Positions 1-12,400 of a stretch of 64,000 bases of DNA are shown here, piece by piece. The stretch is from NCBI GenBank assembly GCA_963965975.1, contig OZ014412.1, forward strand, positions 10,087,849-10,151,848, given 5' to 3'. How positions within the stretch are numbered: the stretch's first letter is position 1; each line of letters opens with the position of its first letter. Both the position numbers and the translations under genes were made by a program. The DNA comes from Xestospongia bergquistia (lineage: Eukaryota > Porifera > Demospongiae > Haplosclerida > Petrosiidae). The notes under the pieces were generated by a model. That model was not told where the DNA came from. It did not search any database and saw only the letters and a list, made by a program, of their open reading frames with translations.

Positions 1-116
1 TACAAGGTAATATAAATAAATTATGTAGGTCCATACTTAGTAAATACTTCTAACTAGCAAAGTTGTTACAAATGTTTTAATGTTTTCTACATGATACTTA
101 CATCTTTTTTCTGTAG

Positions 117-2211
117 ATATACCCGAACCAATAATATTGTCTTCAGTTACTGGTGATTACAATGTAGGCAGCAACCTGTCTGTTCTATGTACTGTTGACA
201 TTATTGATAATCTAGTCAATGTCAGTGTTAATGCTAGCATTGTGAAAGTAGAAGAAAACTCAAGAGTAACACTAGTTGATAATACTTTATCAGACAATAT
301 CACATTACATTTATTGTATGCACCATTAAAAGTATCTCATAGTGGTATATATGAATGTCAAGTGATGCTCGTCCAGTCATCAATCAACTATGAAGCTGTA
401 TATAAATCTATGTTTAATGTGAATATAACAAGTAAGTGCATTATACATGTAATGGCTGATCAGGTGATTACTTTTATAAACTGAGCTATTGTATGAATTC
501 ATTTTTCTCACTATAGTCCCACCACCTGATATTATAATGTCCATTGATCCTCCTGATGCTGGTGTATTGATTGAAGGCACATACATTGACTTAGTTTGTA
601 TTCCTCTTATTGGAGGTGTCAGTGATGTCTCCATTGATGTCACTATCACTTGGTTTCGTAATGAAAGTGTTTTAACTAATTCAACTGAATACACTATAAC
701 TAAAACTTCAGAACAATATGGTAGCTTTCTTCGCATTGAAGAGTTGCAATTCAACAGAGATAATTTAGCTAACTATATATGTAAAGTCAAAATATCTGAC
801 AGTCTTTATATTATTGGTAATGAAAATAGTTCAAATATTACTTTATCAGTGAAAGGTAAATGTAATCAGTTATATTTATTACTTTTCAATCTTACTTTAT
901 ATAGATTTTACATCTAGTGATGTTACAACATCTATTATCTACTCAAATCCACCTATTGCTGGAGATCTGTTCATAATGACTTGTAATATATCAGTGCCAA
1001 TGAGATTGGCTCATGGACCCAGTAGTGTCATTTGGGTACCTGAAACAATGCATGAGTTGGGAGGAGTATTAGGAAATATCACCAGAAATGGCAGTATATT
1101 CTTACACTCTCTTACTTTTGATCAACTAACAACTGATGATGCGATTTTATATTGTTGCCATGTAAATTTTCAAGATTTTAGTGTCAGTAGCAGTGACACT
1201 ATCACACTAAAAATTAAAAGTATGATATATACATTAAATCATTAACAGCATTTATATTTCTGTTTAGTTCCTCCACCAACAGTCTCTATAACATCAATTC
1301 CTGATCTCATTTATGAGAGTACTAAACTTAATCTGACTTGTATTGTTTTAAAACCAGATGCAGTTCGTGTGGGAGTGGAAGTCGATATAAAATGGCTAAG
1401 CTCTAATGGCACAGTGATAGTTAATGATAATCATATCACAGTTACTGATGTCATATCATTAAACGCTGATGAAGTCTTTCAAAAGTCACTAATTTTTAAT
1501 CCTGTTGACAATGGTGACTATAGCAACTATAATGATACTGGGAATTACATTTGTCAAGCAAATATTAGATCAGAGAATCCAAGGGTTATTGAAAATACAA
1601 ATATGTCCTTCTTTTATGTCAGTGTCAAAGGTAAGTAAGTTCTGATACACTTGTTTTCAAACTGAAAATATTATTGTGCTATTCCAATAAATGACATACT
1701 CATTACAAGTTATGTAGATCAGTCAGTGAACTTATTATGAATGATTTAGTGTATTGATAATTTAAGACAATAGCTAAGTCAGGAGGTTGTTCAATGTTAT
1801 ATAGTTAAAGTGTATATCTGATCAATTTTGCAAACCAAACACATATTATTTTTATTAAACAAAATTTATAAATAATTTATGTTTCCACTATAGACTTGCC
1901 TCCCTTGTCTCTGAGTATCTCTACAACTGGCTCAACAGATTTTGGCCATGTTTTCAGTCTAATTTGCAGAGCTAATTTGCATAACCTAATTCCAGGACTA
2001 TTACTTAAATGGACAAAAAATAATGAACCTTTGGATTTTCACATAATACCAGTAACAGAAAGAAACGAGAGTGATTTCAAGTTGCTTACAGCTAAATTTA
2101 CTAGTTTAATTTATAACATGAGTGGTATATATATATGTACAGCAGAATATAATGTCTCCATCACAAATGATGCTGAATCAAAAGAAATACAATATATATT
2201 AAATGTTACCA
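117..2211 (+). other. Five Ig-like domains, one per exon
   Basis: Exons 117-431, 517-855, 905-1219, 1268-1630 and 1894-2211 each encode about 105-120 residues with the Ig signature of an early cysteine and a late Y-x-C: YEC, YIC, YCC, YIC and YIC in order. The core tryptophan is present in copies 2 to 5 (for example TWF, IKW, LKW) but not evident in copy 1. N-glycosylation sequons (N-x-S/T) are frequent, consistent with an extracellular position. Symmetric phase-1 boundaries allow exon-wise duplication of domains. Confidence 0.85.
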
Positions 2212-5200
2212 GTAAGTTTTTAACCTTTTTAGTGACTTGTAATGTTTTTATTTAATGTACTCCTTACTTTTTAAGGTTTCAGTGGACCACAAAATTTTTT
2301 TGTTTCTGAAGTATCTCCTTTTCAACTTAGGCTACAATGGTCTCCTCCCAGTAATCCTATTGGTCCCTTTGATTATTATCACATTCACACAGCTTTCAGC
2401 AATGGTAGTTCTCCATTGGTGAATCAGATAGATGCTAATCAAACAGAGTACCTTTTAAAAGGACTGTCTCCTTATCAATTTGTTATCATTGAGATTTCAG
2501 CTCATTATGAGGCTGGTAATGGATCTGTTGCTAAACTCAGCCAATACACAGCACAATATGGTACAATTTCTATTTTTATAATATCTATAGTGTCCATAGT
2601 TTAAAACATTAGTATATGTTTCATCTAGTAGCAAATTGTTTTTCTTATTTTAAAGATGCAGGCCCTGTTAGAAACTTAAGCATTTCAACTGTCAATATGT
2701 CTACAGTGATAGTTAGTTGGCTACCTCCTGAAGAAGCTAACGGTATTATAGAACATTATAATATTTCATTGAGAATGTATAAAGGAAATGAATTACAAAA
2801 ATATAATACATCAGAAAACCAACAAATTCATATTATTAAAGAACTAGGTCAGTATAAACTCTCACTAAGAGACTATTTAATTACCATGTACTACAATTTC
2901 AACAGAAACTGCAATACCATATGAGATCATTATTTCGGCTGTAAATGGTGCTGGTGATGGAATGTCAACAACAAAAGTGTTCTTTGTAATGGAAGGAGGT
3001 ATGTAGAGCTATCTCTTAAAAGAGATTGTTACAGTGGCATGTGCTGCTTAAAATTTCCAAAATAGTCATATACTTTCAATATAATGTTCAATAAAAGTGT
3101 TTGTGTGTAATTTTCTTTCAGTGCCTCCTGCTGTGACTCGTCTTAATGCCTCACGTCTTAATGGTACACATATGAGAGTTGAATGGGGTTTCATATCACT
3201 GACTGAGTCTAGAGGTTTCATAAAACTATATGAAGTGCAGTATTTTAAACTAAATGAAGGAAAGCAGCAAACACTTTCAGTAGTTGTCCCATTTAATCAA
3301 ACTTATGTAGTTATCAATGATCTGAATCCCACCAGTGCATATAATGTGTCAGTTATTGCCAACACTAGTGCAGGTTCTGGAAACGTTAGCAATATCGTGA
3401 TGGTTGATCGTAAGTCATATGTATGTATCAACTTATGAATGATTCTAATGACTGATTGTAGGGCCAATGACATCCATGTTTGAAGTAAGTGGCAAAGATT
3501 TTCTGTCTTGTTCAGATTGGACGGTAAGTGATGTTTTGATAAATACATCTGCCTTTCCATGATTTCTTATAACTCTATTCTGTTGTACTTTGTAGAGCTC
3601 TGTTAATGATTCTATTAAAATGTTGATACGTAATACAGTAGTGACAACAATTAGAAGCAATTGTAGCTGTAGTTTTGAGGAGAACTACATCAGTGGAGAC
3701 ATTTTACTATGTAATGATACATCCTCAACCAATGTACTTTATAAAGCCAATATTACAGCTTATGGGTCAATATCTAGTGAGCAACTTAGACAGTGGGTAA
3801 CTAATATATCCTGTTACACTCAATATGAGGAAAATAATGGCAGCATTTGTTTGCAAACAATTTCCTCATCAGTGTTGATAACCAACACTGATTCTTCATC
3901 AGTTACATCTACAAGTGCTGTGTCTACACAGATAAACTCTGCATCCCCATCAGTTACATCTTCAAATACTGTGTCTACACAGGAAAATTTTCACTTAATT
4001 CTGACTATCTCCATTACAATTCCAATGTTAATTTTACTTTTTGTTTTAGTGTCGATCTGTGTAGTAGTACTCAGCGTACTTCTAAGAATATCTGCTAATA
4101 AAAAAGACAGGTGAGATGAAAATCACTCTTGCCACTAAAAAACCATAACTAGAAGCCATAAGTTGTTACATCTGATGAATACTGGTATATATATATTTAA
4201 TTTTTTTTGTTAGATATAAGTCTGGTCAAGTGTCATTAGAAATGACTATGTATGCAAGCAAGAATGCGTACAAAGACACTTTTGTAATATCATCAACTGA
4301 GATATCGGAAACAGACTCTGTCTACGAAAAAATAGATGTTACAGTAATGGATTCTATACAGACTCGTGCATTGCCACCACAACCAAATAGTGCAACTGTA
4401 TCATTACAGGCACACAATCAAAGTATAACATCAGGTAGGATGCTCTCTGTTTCCATACCACCTACTCATGATGCCGAAGAGTATGAAATTCCTTCTCCTG
4501 TAAGATCTAGTAACCAAAGTTCAAGCAGTACTCTGATGTCAAATGAGCAATCAGTTCATTTGCTAACACCTCCTTCATCTACAACATCATTAATATCAAA
4601 TAGCACATCAGCTTTAGATCAAGTTAATAATCCAACTAGAACACTTCTCAATTCAAGAGAGCAGAGAGTCAGATCATTTGATGTTGGAATAAATGAATAT
4701 CCTAGAGAATCCCGAAAGGCTGGATCAAGCTTAAGTCTGCCTCCATGTGTTAAAGATATAGATGGTTATGCTGCAATCACAAGAGATAGACGAATTCAAT
4801 CTGCTACATTAAGACCTTCATTTCCAATAGCAGAAGTGGCACAAGAGTATGAAGCACCTTTTACTTCATTAAATGAAGACATAGCACAAAGAGAGTATGA
4901 TTTGCCAAAAAGGTTAAAACCAAGTGAATCTGGAATTTCTCAAAACTCCGAAGGAGAGGAAACCACAATAATAACCAATGGTTGTTTAAGGGCACAGTCT
5001 ACTTTAGAGAAACCACCACAAGACTATGAAGTTCCAATATGTTCAGTTTCGTCAGCAGATGATAGTGTAGTTTCCATTTCTACACAAAATACTCAACAGT
5101 TCAGCCAGAATGAGTATAAACAACCACAAGAGTATGAAGTACCCATTTCTTCAGTATCTTCAATAAAGGATGTATTCTGTAATCCTCCTGCCACACAACA

Positions 5201-5744
5201 TTCAATTTTGGATTCAACAGGAGAGTATGTAATACCATATCACAAAGAACATACCAATGTGACCTCAGAAACACAACAGGAGAATGACCCACAAGATTAT
5301 GAGATCCCTGTTCCCTTAGCTTCACCAACAGATTATAATAGTGCATTTCTTCCAGCAACACAAGAAGAACAATCAATTCTGGAATCAACTGGTCTAGGAG
5401 AATATGTAAAGCTATCTGATGACAAGATTAAAGACTGTGCAAATGTGGATCCTGATGTGTGTGAGGTAAATTTGACACAAGAATTGGAAGTCCTAATATC
5501 TGTATCAGACAATGAATCTGGTGGAAGTCAAGAACCTGCACTAGATAAACTAGGCTATACGTATGCTGTAGTCAACAAGAAAAAAAAGAAAACTACTTCA
5601 ATGAAGACTGATGAAACGACTGACTGTACAGTATATTATAATGTCAATGTTAGTCCAAAAACAGATAATAAACGTCATCATTGGTACGAGAATGTTGATA
5701 TTGAATGCAAGTCAGGAAACGAAACTTCACCCAATAAAACATAA
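117..5744 (+). CDS. Ig/FN3 single-pass receptor with a multi-YxxP tail (5' partial)
   Basis: The first exon seen starts in phase 1 after an acceptor ending at 116, so the start codon lies outside the window. Exons read: 117-431, 517-855, 905-1219, 1268-1630, 1894-2211, 2276-2560, 2656-2847, 2906-2998, 3122-3409, 3462-3523, 3596-4110, 4214-5744. All phases agree, and the first nine junctions are phase 1, as is usual for extracellular Ig/FN3 modules. About 1538 residues are visible: five Ig-like domains, three FN3 domains, a Cys- and Ser/Thr-rich juxtamembrane stretch, one transmembrane helix, and a long tail in one exon. There is no kinase or phosphatase domain, so it should signal by recruiting SH2 proteins. 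It may be an adhesion or recognition receptor. The ligand is unknown and no vertebrate orthologue is claimed. The gene is convergent with the RNF213-like gene. Confidence 0.88.
2276..3409 (+). other. Three fibronectin type III domains
   Basis: Exon 2276-2560 encodes one FN3 domain with LQWSPP near its start and a late AHYEAGNGS-type turn. Exons 2656-2847 and 2906-2998 together make a second (VSWLPPEEANG, then SAVNGAGDG). Exon 3122-3409 encodes a third (VEWGF, then VIANTSAGSGN). The W near the start and the Y/A-N-x-x-G turn near the end are the family hallmarks. The second domain is split by an intron and the others are not. Confidence 0.85.
3462..4110 (+). other. Juxtamembrane Cys and Ser/Thr-rich segment plus transmembrane helix
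   Basis: Exons 3462-3523 and 3596-4110 encode about 190 residues. Several cysteines (SNCSCSF, LLCND, ISCY, SICL) suggest a small disulphide-bonded membrane-proximal module. Its pattern is loosely SEA-like, but the family cannot be assigned by eye. Next come two imperfect Ser/Thr repeats (SVTSTSAVSTQ and SVTSSNTVSTQ), a likely O-glycosylated stalk. A run of about 28 hydrophobic residues at roughly 3993-4085 forms the membrane helix, followed by a basic stop-transfer sequence (RISANKKDR). Confidence 0.75.
4214..5744 (+). other. Cytoplasmic tail with seven YxxP SH2-docking motifs
   Basis: One 1.5-kb exon encodes about 509 residues of acidic, Ser/Thr-rich, probably disordered tail. The tyrosine of each YxxP motif lies near 4482 (YEIP), 4847 (YEAP), 4893 (YDLP), 5024 (YEVP), 5134 (YEVP), 5227 (YVIP) and 5300 (YEIP). 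YxxP with an acidic preceding residue is the known binding motif of Crk-type SH2 domains, as in the p130Cas substrate region. Near 4322, SVYEKI fits the ITIM consensus, and near 5684, YENV fits the YxN motif of Grb2. The stop codon is at 5742-5744, followed by AATAAA-like sequence. Confidence 0.75.
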
Positions 5745-6888
5745 TAAACAACAAATATTATAAACTAGCTGTTCCTCAAAATATGTTTTAAAATTTTATG
5801 TTTGAAAATTATTAGTATGACACTAAATTTTTAGTTTGCTTTACAAATAACTAATCTACCTTATTTTACAAGATTATGACTAGACAAGCAATTGTTTATT
5901 GCTGTTTTTAAGCATTTCAAAACTAGATCATTATTTATATTATTTTTTATTACATTATTTTGGGTTGAGTTCAGTAAATTCAAAAAGTTATAAACTAATG
6001 TTATTTCACATGTTCCTTATATTGCAAATGTATTGTGATTTATTTCATTCAATCAGATTTAGCCATTTCAAGAGATGTTCTCAAAATAAGCTAATTGTAT
6101 TAGAATATTAAATAACTGACTCAAATAAAGTACCAATAGAAAAAATCAGATTGGTATGATATCTAAAAGAAGGATCATAATGCTTTGCAGTGGCAATGTA
6201 GTTTTTACAGCATTTTTAAAAAAATTTTGGAACCAGTTAATGAAGTGATAAATGATAAAATATTGTAAAAGGAGTGTCCTAATTTTTATATTTAATTACT
6301 TCAATAGAAAGCATAACACATAGGAATTATCATGAGGAAATTGCTGTTGGATTAACATGTAGATGATTTAGTGGACTCTGTTCTTGGTTGTACATGCGAA
6401 TGTATTAAATCCGTGGACTAATTGAATGAATACAAATCAACAATCAAGATAGAAATTGGAAACAGTTGCATGTTTTCTGTAGTCACATTGAGCACTTGAT
6501 GCACTCAGCTCAAATTTGATGAACTATTCTTTTATAGTCTTTCTTATTCATCTCCACAAATTATATATTACATACTATTTGCATTTGTTGGAACAATTTT
6601 AATGTTAGATTTGATTACTTTCTTTACTCAATTAGCATATGTAATTATTTGTTCTAGCAATTCAAAATGTCCCTAAAGATCCAAATATATACATTAATAC
6701 AAAAATCAGCCAAAAAAAAACATTAACATTATTATATAAGTATGCTTGTGTAAATAATTATTTCAGCATATTTTCAAACTATAGTTCAGCATATACAAAA
6801 CAAACTTAATTGGAGTCAGTACACTATACTAGGCATGTCACTAAAATTCTATTTTTACAAACTTATTAAACTACTTTTATTATGTAAA
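5745..6888. other. Intergenic region between two convergent genes
   Basis: About 1.1 kb of AT-rich DNA lies between the receptor stop (+) and the RNF213-like stop (-). AATAAA-type sequences occur just after the receptor stop and near 6124, so it probably holds the receptor 3' UTR. An open frame at 5899-6111 is AT-rich, lacks family features and is treated as chance. No RNA gene, repeat or further exon was recognised. Confidence 0.6.
6876..6881 (-). promoter_or_regulatory. Polyadenylation signal of the RNF213-like gene
   Basis: The plus strand reads TTTATT here, which is AATAAA on the minus strand. It begins only eight bases beyond the stop codon at 6889-6891, implying a very short 3' UTR. 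Confidence 0.5.
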
Positions 6889-9450
6889 CTAATGCCTTGT
6901 TTTCTTAATATCATCTTGAAGGCAGACAATCTGTTTCCATGTAGCTGCTACTTGGCCTAGAGTAATATCAGGTGGTAACAAATCCAAAGAACCAGCAATC
7001 GACTCAGATTTGATTTGTTTAGCAAACTGAAGAAGTACATCTTTCAGTCTACAGTTCATAATTATTAATATAAATTATTAATACAATCATTACTTACAGT
7101 AGTTTTGCTTCATTTACATCACACAAATGAACATACGTTTGAATGAATTCATACATCACCTCCAACAAGTTGTCTAAAAACGACATCTTGTTGACAGCCT
7201 TTTCAAGGGACAGACTTTGATCTTGAGACTTGTTAGTCTAAAAGTAATAAGATATAAACATATTGCATTAAATAAACTTAACCTTTAAAGTATTATTAAA
7301 TTCTGGCCGTAAGACAGGAAATGGATTCTATGTACAATAAGATTGATAAAGTGATTAATGTCAAGTCTTTGATATTATACCATCTTGTTGCGAACTTTAA
7401 TCTTTGCCTGTTCAATGTTAAGAAGCTTCCATAATGAAACAATGTGTTCAAGACAGCAATAATCTGCAATCTGATAAAGAAAGTAGAATATGAACCAATG
7501 CACTTATATGAATACGAAGTGATGAGTGTTATATGCTTACCTTCTTGTTTCTCAATTTTCCAGACATTTGTAACTCAACTTCTATATAATCTCTTATCTT
7601 CCTTTTTGGATCTTCTTTTGTTTGCAAAAACCTCATCACTGTTTCAACTAAATCACACACTTTAGTTATATCTGATATTGTTTTTAGTTCTGTCAAAATT
7701 TCTGGCTTAGCTTGAGAAGGCAATGGTTGCTAGAATAAAATTTAAGAAAAAAAATCATATTTTTGTGTTTAAAGTATTTGCTATACTTGTGGAATATTCT
7801 TCTTGACTAATGCTATTGTTTGAGTATTATATATCTGACTCTGCCAAGTGACTTGAGGAATTTCTAAGGTGTGTGTAATAATGTGCTTTCCAAGTACAAA
7901 TCGTTGCACTAAATCTCTTTCCAATCCATCAAGATTGTACTCAATTTTGACATTGCCTGAAGAAACTGTATAGGTGCTATGAACATGTAATAGTTTAATA
8001 AATTCATTAGTGCAACAGATTAAGTGAGACTGATCTATTTTTAGCAAATTAACTTCAGGAGATTTCCAAAGCCACTTTCTAAAACATTCAGTAAATCAAT
8101 TATTTAAAAATTAAGTTTTTACCTTTTCAAGGATTTTTCAACGAATTCACGACATTGTCTAATAAACCTGTTGTGTGTTATAATGAGATGATCTATTAAG
8201 GCAGTTGTGATCACTCCAGGACCACTAGTTGTTGGAATTATGAACTTCATTAATGTATCTTCAGTGATATCTTCTTGTAGATATTCCTTTTTCATTGCTT
8301 TCAAACGATCTGAAAGCAAATATAAAATTTTGACCAGAAATTGTAGATGTACCATAGTCATATAGTTCACAACGACACAAATTCCAAGCTTTTTGAAGTG
8401 ATGTTAGCAACTGATGACAATGTTCATTTAACTGAGCATCTACAGGAATTATGTTTTTAGGTGTGCTAATATAATGATTCAATATACCCAAGTTAGCTTG
8501 ATCAAGAAAGCTAGAGAAAGTCATATTTGAAATGATGTTTCTTTTTTGAACATCCAATTGTTGATAAATGAGTCCTTGAATCATCTTCTGCATATTTAGT
8601 ATGTCAGGTATCATTTGAGTAGCTTCCAAACTATGCATCTAAAAAGAATACTAACAGAATACATTAAAATATGAATACCAACTTCAGAAAGGAACATATA
8701 AAGAACTGAATTAGTTTCTGCAAGTTTTAAATTGAAGAACATGTATCGAAATTGTTCTATAGTTGGTTCAGGATGGACTTGCCATAAGAACAGTTCTCCA
8801 TTCAATGGAGCAATATAAGTAGCAGCAAACAATTGATTGTGATCTATAATTCAATCATATTGATAAATTTTAAGCTATAAAGTTTCTTAATAATAACATG
8901 TAAGAATATGCTTGTTATATTTTTTTACTACAAGGCTATTGTAGAGTGAAGCTAATGATTTTTGAACTAAACTAACTACAAATTATGATACATTATTAAT
9001 TGTATAACAGTAACTGACAATACAATGAGTTAAATATTAATAACATACCTTTCTTGCTTAGTTTTTTCAGTATCTGATTTATGGCCAAGTCAGGTTCCTA
9101 CAAAAGATGTAAAAAGTATGTAGGCACTCAGATAATGTACTTCAAAAATAGGTTTGACATAATTAACATGGAAATGTTGCTCCCACTCAGTGCATTGATC
9201 ATAAGAAGTCAGCTTATCATACTTGATTGCTTCTATTATTTACATAGATGATTATGATAAAAATACAAATGTTATCATCAAATCACTTGATTGCAAAATT
9301 TGTATTTCTTCTCCTTTTTGATTAATTTCTCTCAGAACACTATGAAGTAATAATGCTACTTCATTAATGGAGCGTCCTGTAGCTTCAGATAGCTGGGCAA
9401 TATCATCTTGTAGCTGATTCCAAAAATACATTGGAAGATCATCCATTGGT
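6889..9450 (-). other. RNF213-like C-terminal domain
   Basis: Exons from about 9450 down to 6889 encode the all-helical C-terminal region. Segments matching vertebrate RNF213 in order include an exon at 9252-9446 (FWNQLQDDIAQLSEATGRS, then NEVALLLHSVLREI), VQRFVLGKHIITHTLEIPQV near 7830-7920, and the final exon (PPDITLGQVAATWKQI). The terminal exon ends with the stop at 6889. The matches are from recalled family sequence, not from a search. Confidence 0.8.
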
Positions 9451-12400
9451 GCTTTTTTATAGAATAATTGATTGACATTCTAAATTGTTATGTAACTTGT
9501 AAGAAGTACAAAAATGATGTACATACTTTTCCACTACAAGATGCCCACAGTAGACATGAATGAATAATACATCTAATAATAACACTAGAAACAGCAGGGA
9601 CTTTTCCTAAGGGTACGTTTTTTTCTCTTGATGTTAATGGTACATAGCCATGTAGGATATCTGGATATTTTGTACTTTTGAATTGAGAAGGTAAATTAAA
9701 TTCTTAATATATTCAGTGACAATTTTAAGCACCTTGTTGTCTTATCATCACATTTGTTAATAATGTTACCACATTGTGGACAAGGGCACTCAATCTATAA
9801 TTAAACATAATTTAGTTGAAAAGAAAAGTTACATATATTTACCATTTCAGATGTGTATTGGTGACCTTGTATACATTCTGCACTTGAAAAATAACAACAG
9901 TAATTTCATAGACTAATACATCTCACCAGGAAAGCGTTCTTCTTCAACAATTTTCTTTGAAGATTGTGCTTGTATAGGCATGGCTGGCAGCAGGCAATCC
10001 TTATTAAAAAGACTTATAAAGAGCAATACAATCTTATAATAAAATACTTTTAAAACATCTGGAGAAATAATTAAATTGGAAAAGAATTTAAGTGTAGTCC
10101 TTCGATTTGCTAGAACTGTTATCACTGAATGTATAACAATCATTCTGTATGTAGTGTCTTCAGCAGTGTCTTCTTGTTTTGCTTGCATTGCATGAAAGCA
10201 TTGACATTGTTTATTTTGAAGCAAAGCTTCTACAATCCTCAATATCTTGACAAAACAAAATGATTAGACTGAGGTAATCAACCTCACATATAAATTTAAT
10301 CATTATTGTTGTTACACACACAAAAATAAAACCCAAAACAAACCAAAAGAAATTAAACTAAACTATCTGTAGAAAAACAATATTAAGAAACTTAACAAAC
10401 AATACTGTTGTAAATCTATCTATCACACTTACTTCAGAATTATTATGAAATAGTTTACACCTTTGTACAAAACCAGTTAAATGCTCAATAGTCTGTGTGT
10501 AACAGGACAAAATGAAAACATCACTATTACATGAAGAGAACCTCTTACTTCAGGAGATAATTTTTTTGATGGGAGTTCACTAACATAGCTTAAACGAACT
10601 CGTTCCCACAATGCTAGAGTCAGTGGAATAATGTTACTTACTTTCAGAGACTATTATTAAGAATATCAGTTAAATATTAAATTTAAAAAAATCAATTATT
10701 ACCTCAATTTGTTTGGCTAGCACATCAAAATCACCTGTAGTTGCTCTAGTAATTGCTGATCTAATGTTTTCATACACAGGATTATAGACTGCTCCTTGGT
10801 CCATGAATGGCTCTTCGGGAAATATGTCATAAGGGAGAACCCAATTAAATGTGTCTTCATTAGAGATTTTAAACAATGTAGTTACTCCAAATGTTCTAAT
10901 AATATAGCGTACAAGGTACCATAATGGTCCATCACAAGTTTGCTCTTCATTGAGGGAGTCATTTTGAAGGTACATTTCTGCTTCACGAAAAAAATAACGC
11001 ACATCTTCATCACCACTTATTTCAAACTCTATTGAATGACTAACAACTGATTTTAATGTGTTAGCTAAAATATGAACAGATAACTTGATCTGTGCAACTG
11101 CCTGCAAATATTCAGATGAAGTGGGCTTATTACCATAGGTAAGTAAGTCATTGTGGCCTTTTTGTAGCCATTCATCGGTTACAAAAGAAATTTTAGCATT
11201 TCCAATTTCATCATAACAATCATGACATTTTTGTGTCTAAGTCATAACATAGTGCTGAGAAAAATTAAATATTGAGCAATACCTTAAAATTATTAGTCGC
11301 TAAGCTTAGGAAGTCTTGTTTTTTCATTTCTGTAATTTTGCTTTGTTTAACATCCCATTTGCTGGTCCTGTCAAAAATTTTGACAAGAGCATTATTTGAG
11401 GTAGAGAATCTACAAGAAAAGTACAATGAAAAGAATGTATAATAATAATATAATTTTATGTTCTAACTCTTGGCATAGAATTAGCTTCATTACAAAGGAC
11501 TGCAAATAGCTTAAATGTTCCAGATGATTTTGAACAAATGTAGTTAATTTTTCATCTTTGGGTGGTTCACCAGGAACAAAAAATACTGAATCAATTAAGA
11601 CATCAATTAACTCTTCATTGACATCAACACAAATAATAGATAACAAGTCTAAGAAAAACGACCAGCAACTCTTACGAATTGGATCTTGCTGATTCCTGGG
11701 TCTGAATAGAGTAAAAGACAAAAGAAGCTCAAACATTATAGTCTTATGACATTTTCATACAATTTTTGAAGTCCTTTTTCCACTGAATTTAATAAAACAG
11801 CAACAGTTCTTAATGTGTTTGGTGTTTGAAACTCATCACCCTTCTCCATGTACTATGTAGAAAGCAATAAATCTTGCATTGTATAATTGTCATTGTACCT
11901 TTTCAATCCGTCTGGCAAAGAAAATTAACTCCTTTTCATTATTCAAAACAACATATTCAAAAAACATTTTCATGACACAAATCCATTGCCATTTCAATCT
12001 AATGAAAGAAAATTTCTATACAGAATTTAAACATTAGTTCTTACAATAATGGTCCTGGTATATGATCTTGGAGCTCCTTAACAACTTCACTAATTGTTTC
12101 ATGTAATTCATATAACTTCTGTATCCATCCTTTTAGTGCACTTGATCCATTGTAGAGAGGAGCCTTAACATCAAAGTAATGGCTGTTTAAGATCTCTTTC
12201 ACAGTTTCAACTACTAGAATCTACAACATGTAAAAATATAAATCTGTTGTACTTTGGTAATTAATTACAGACTTTTATTTCAGGGGTTGACATAAAGTTC
12301 TTTTTTAAATCAATGATTATACTAGGCATTTGGGAAACTAGGTCTGAGAACATGATAAAATAAGACTTGTTCTCAAAGTAAATTTGATGAATAGCAGCAA

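Noticed and set aside
5101-5388. Minus-strand open frame within the receptor tail exon
   Set aside because: It is the antisense shadow of a well-supported coding exon with repeated YxxP codons.
5899-6111. Open frame downstream of the receptor gene
   Set aside because: AT-rich and full of Phe, Leu, Tyr and His codons as expected from random AT-rich DNA, with no start context or homology seen.
11110-11236. KCHDCYDEIGN read as the start of a displaced RING finger in the RNF213-like protein
   Set aside because: Only one Cys pair is present. The following residues lack the C-x-H-x2-C and final C-x2-C, and the segment lies after the post-RING conserved block.
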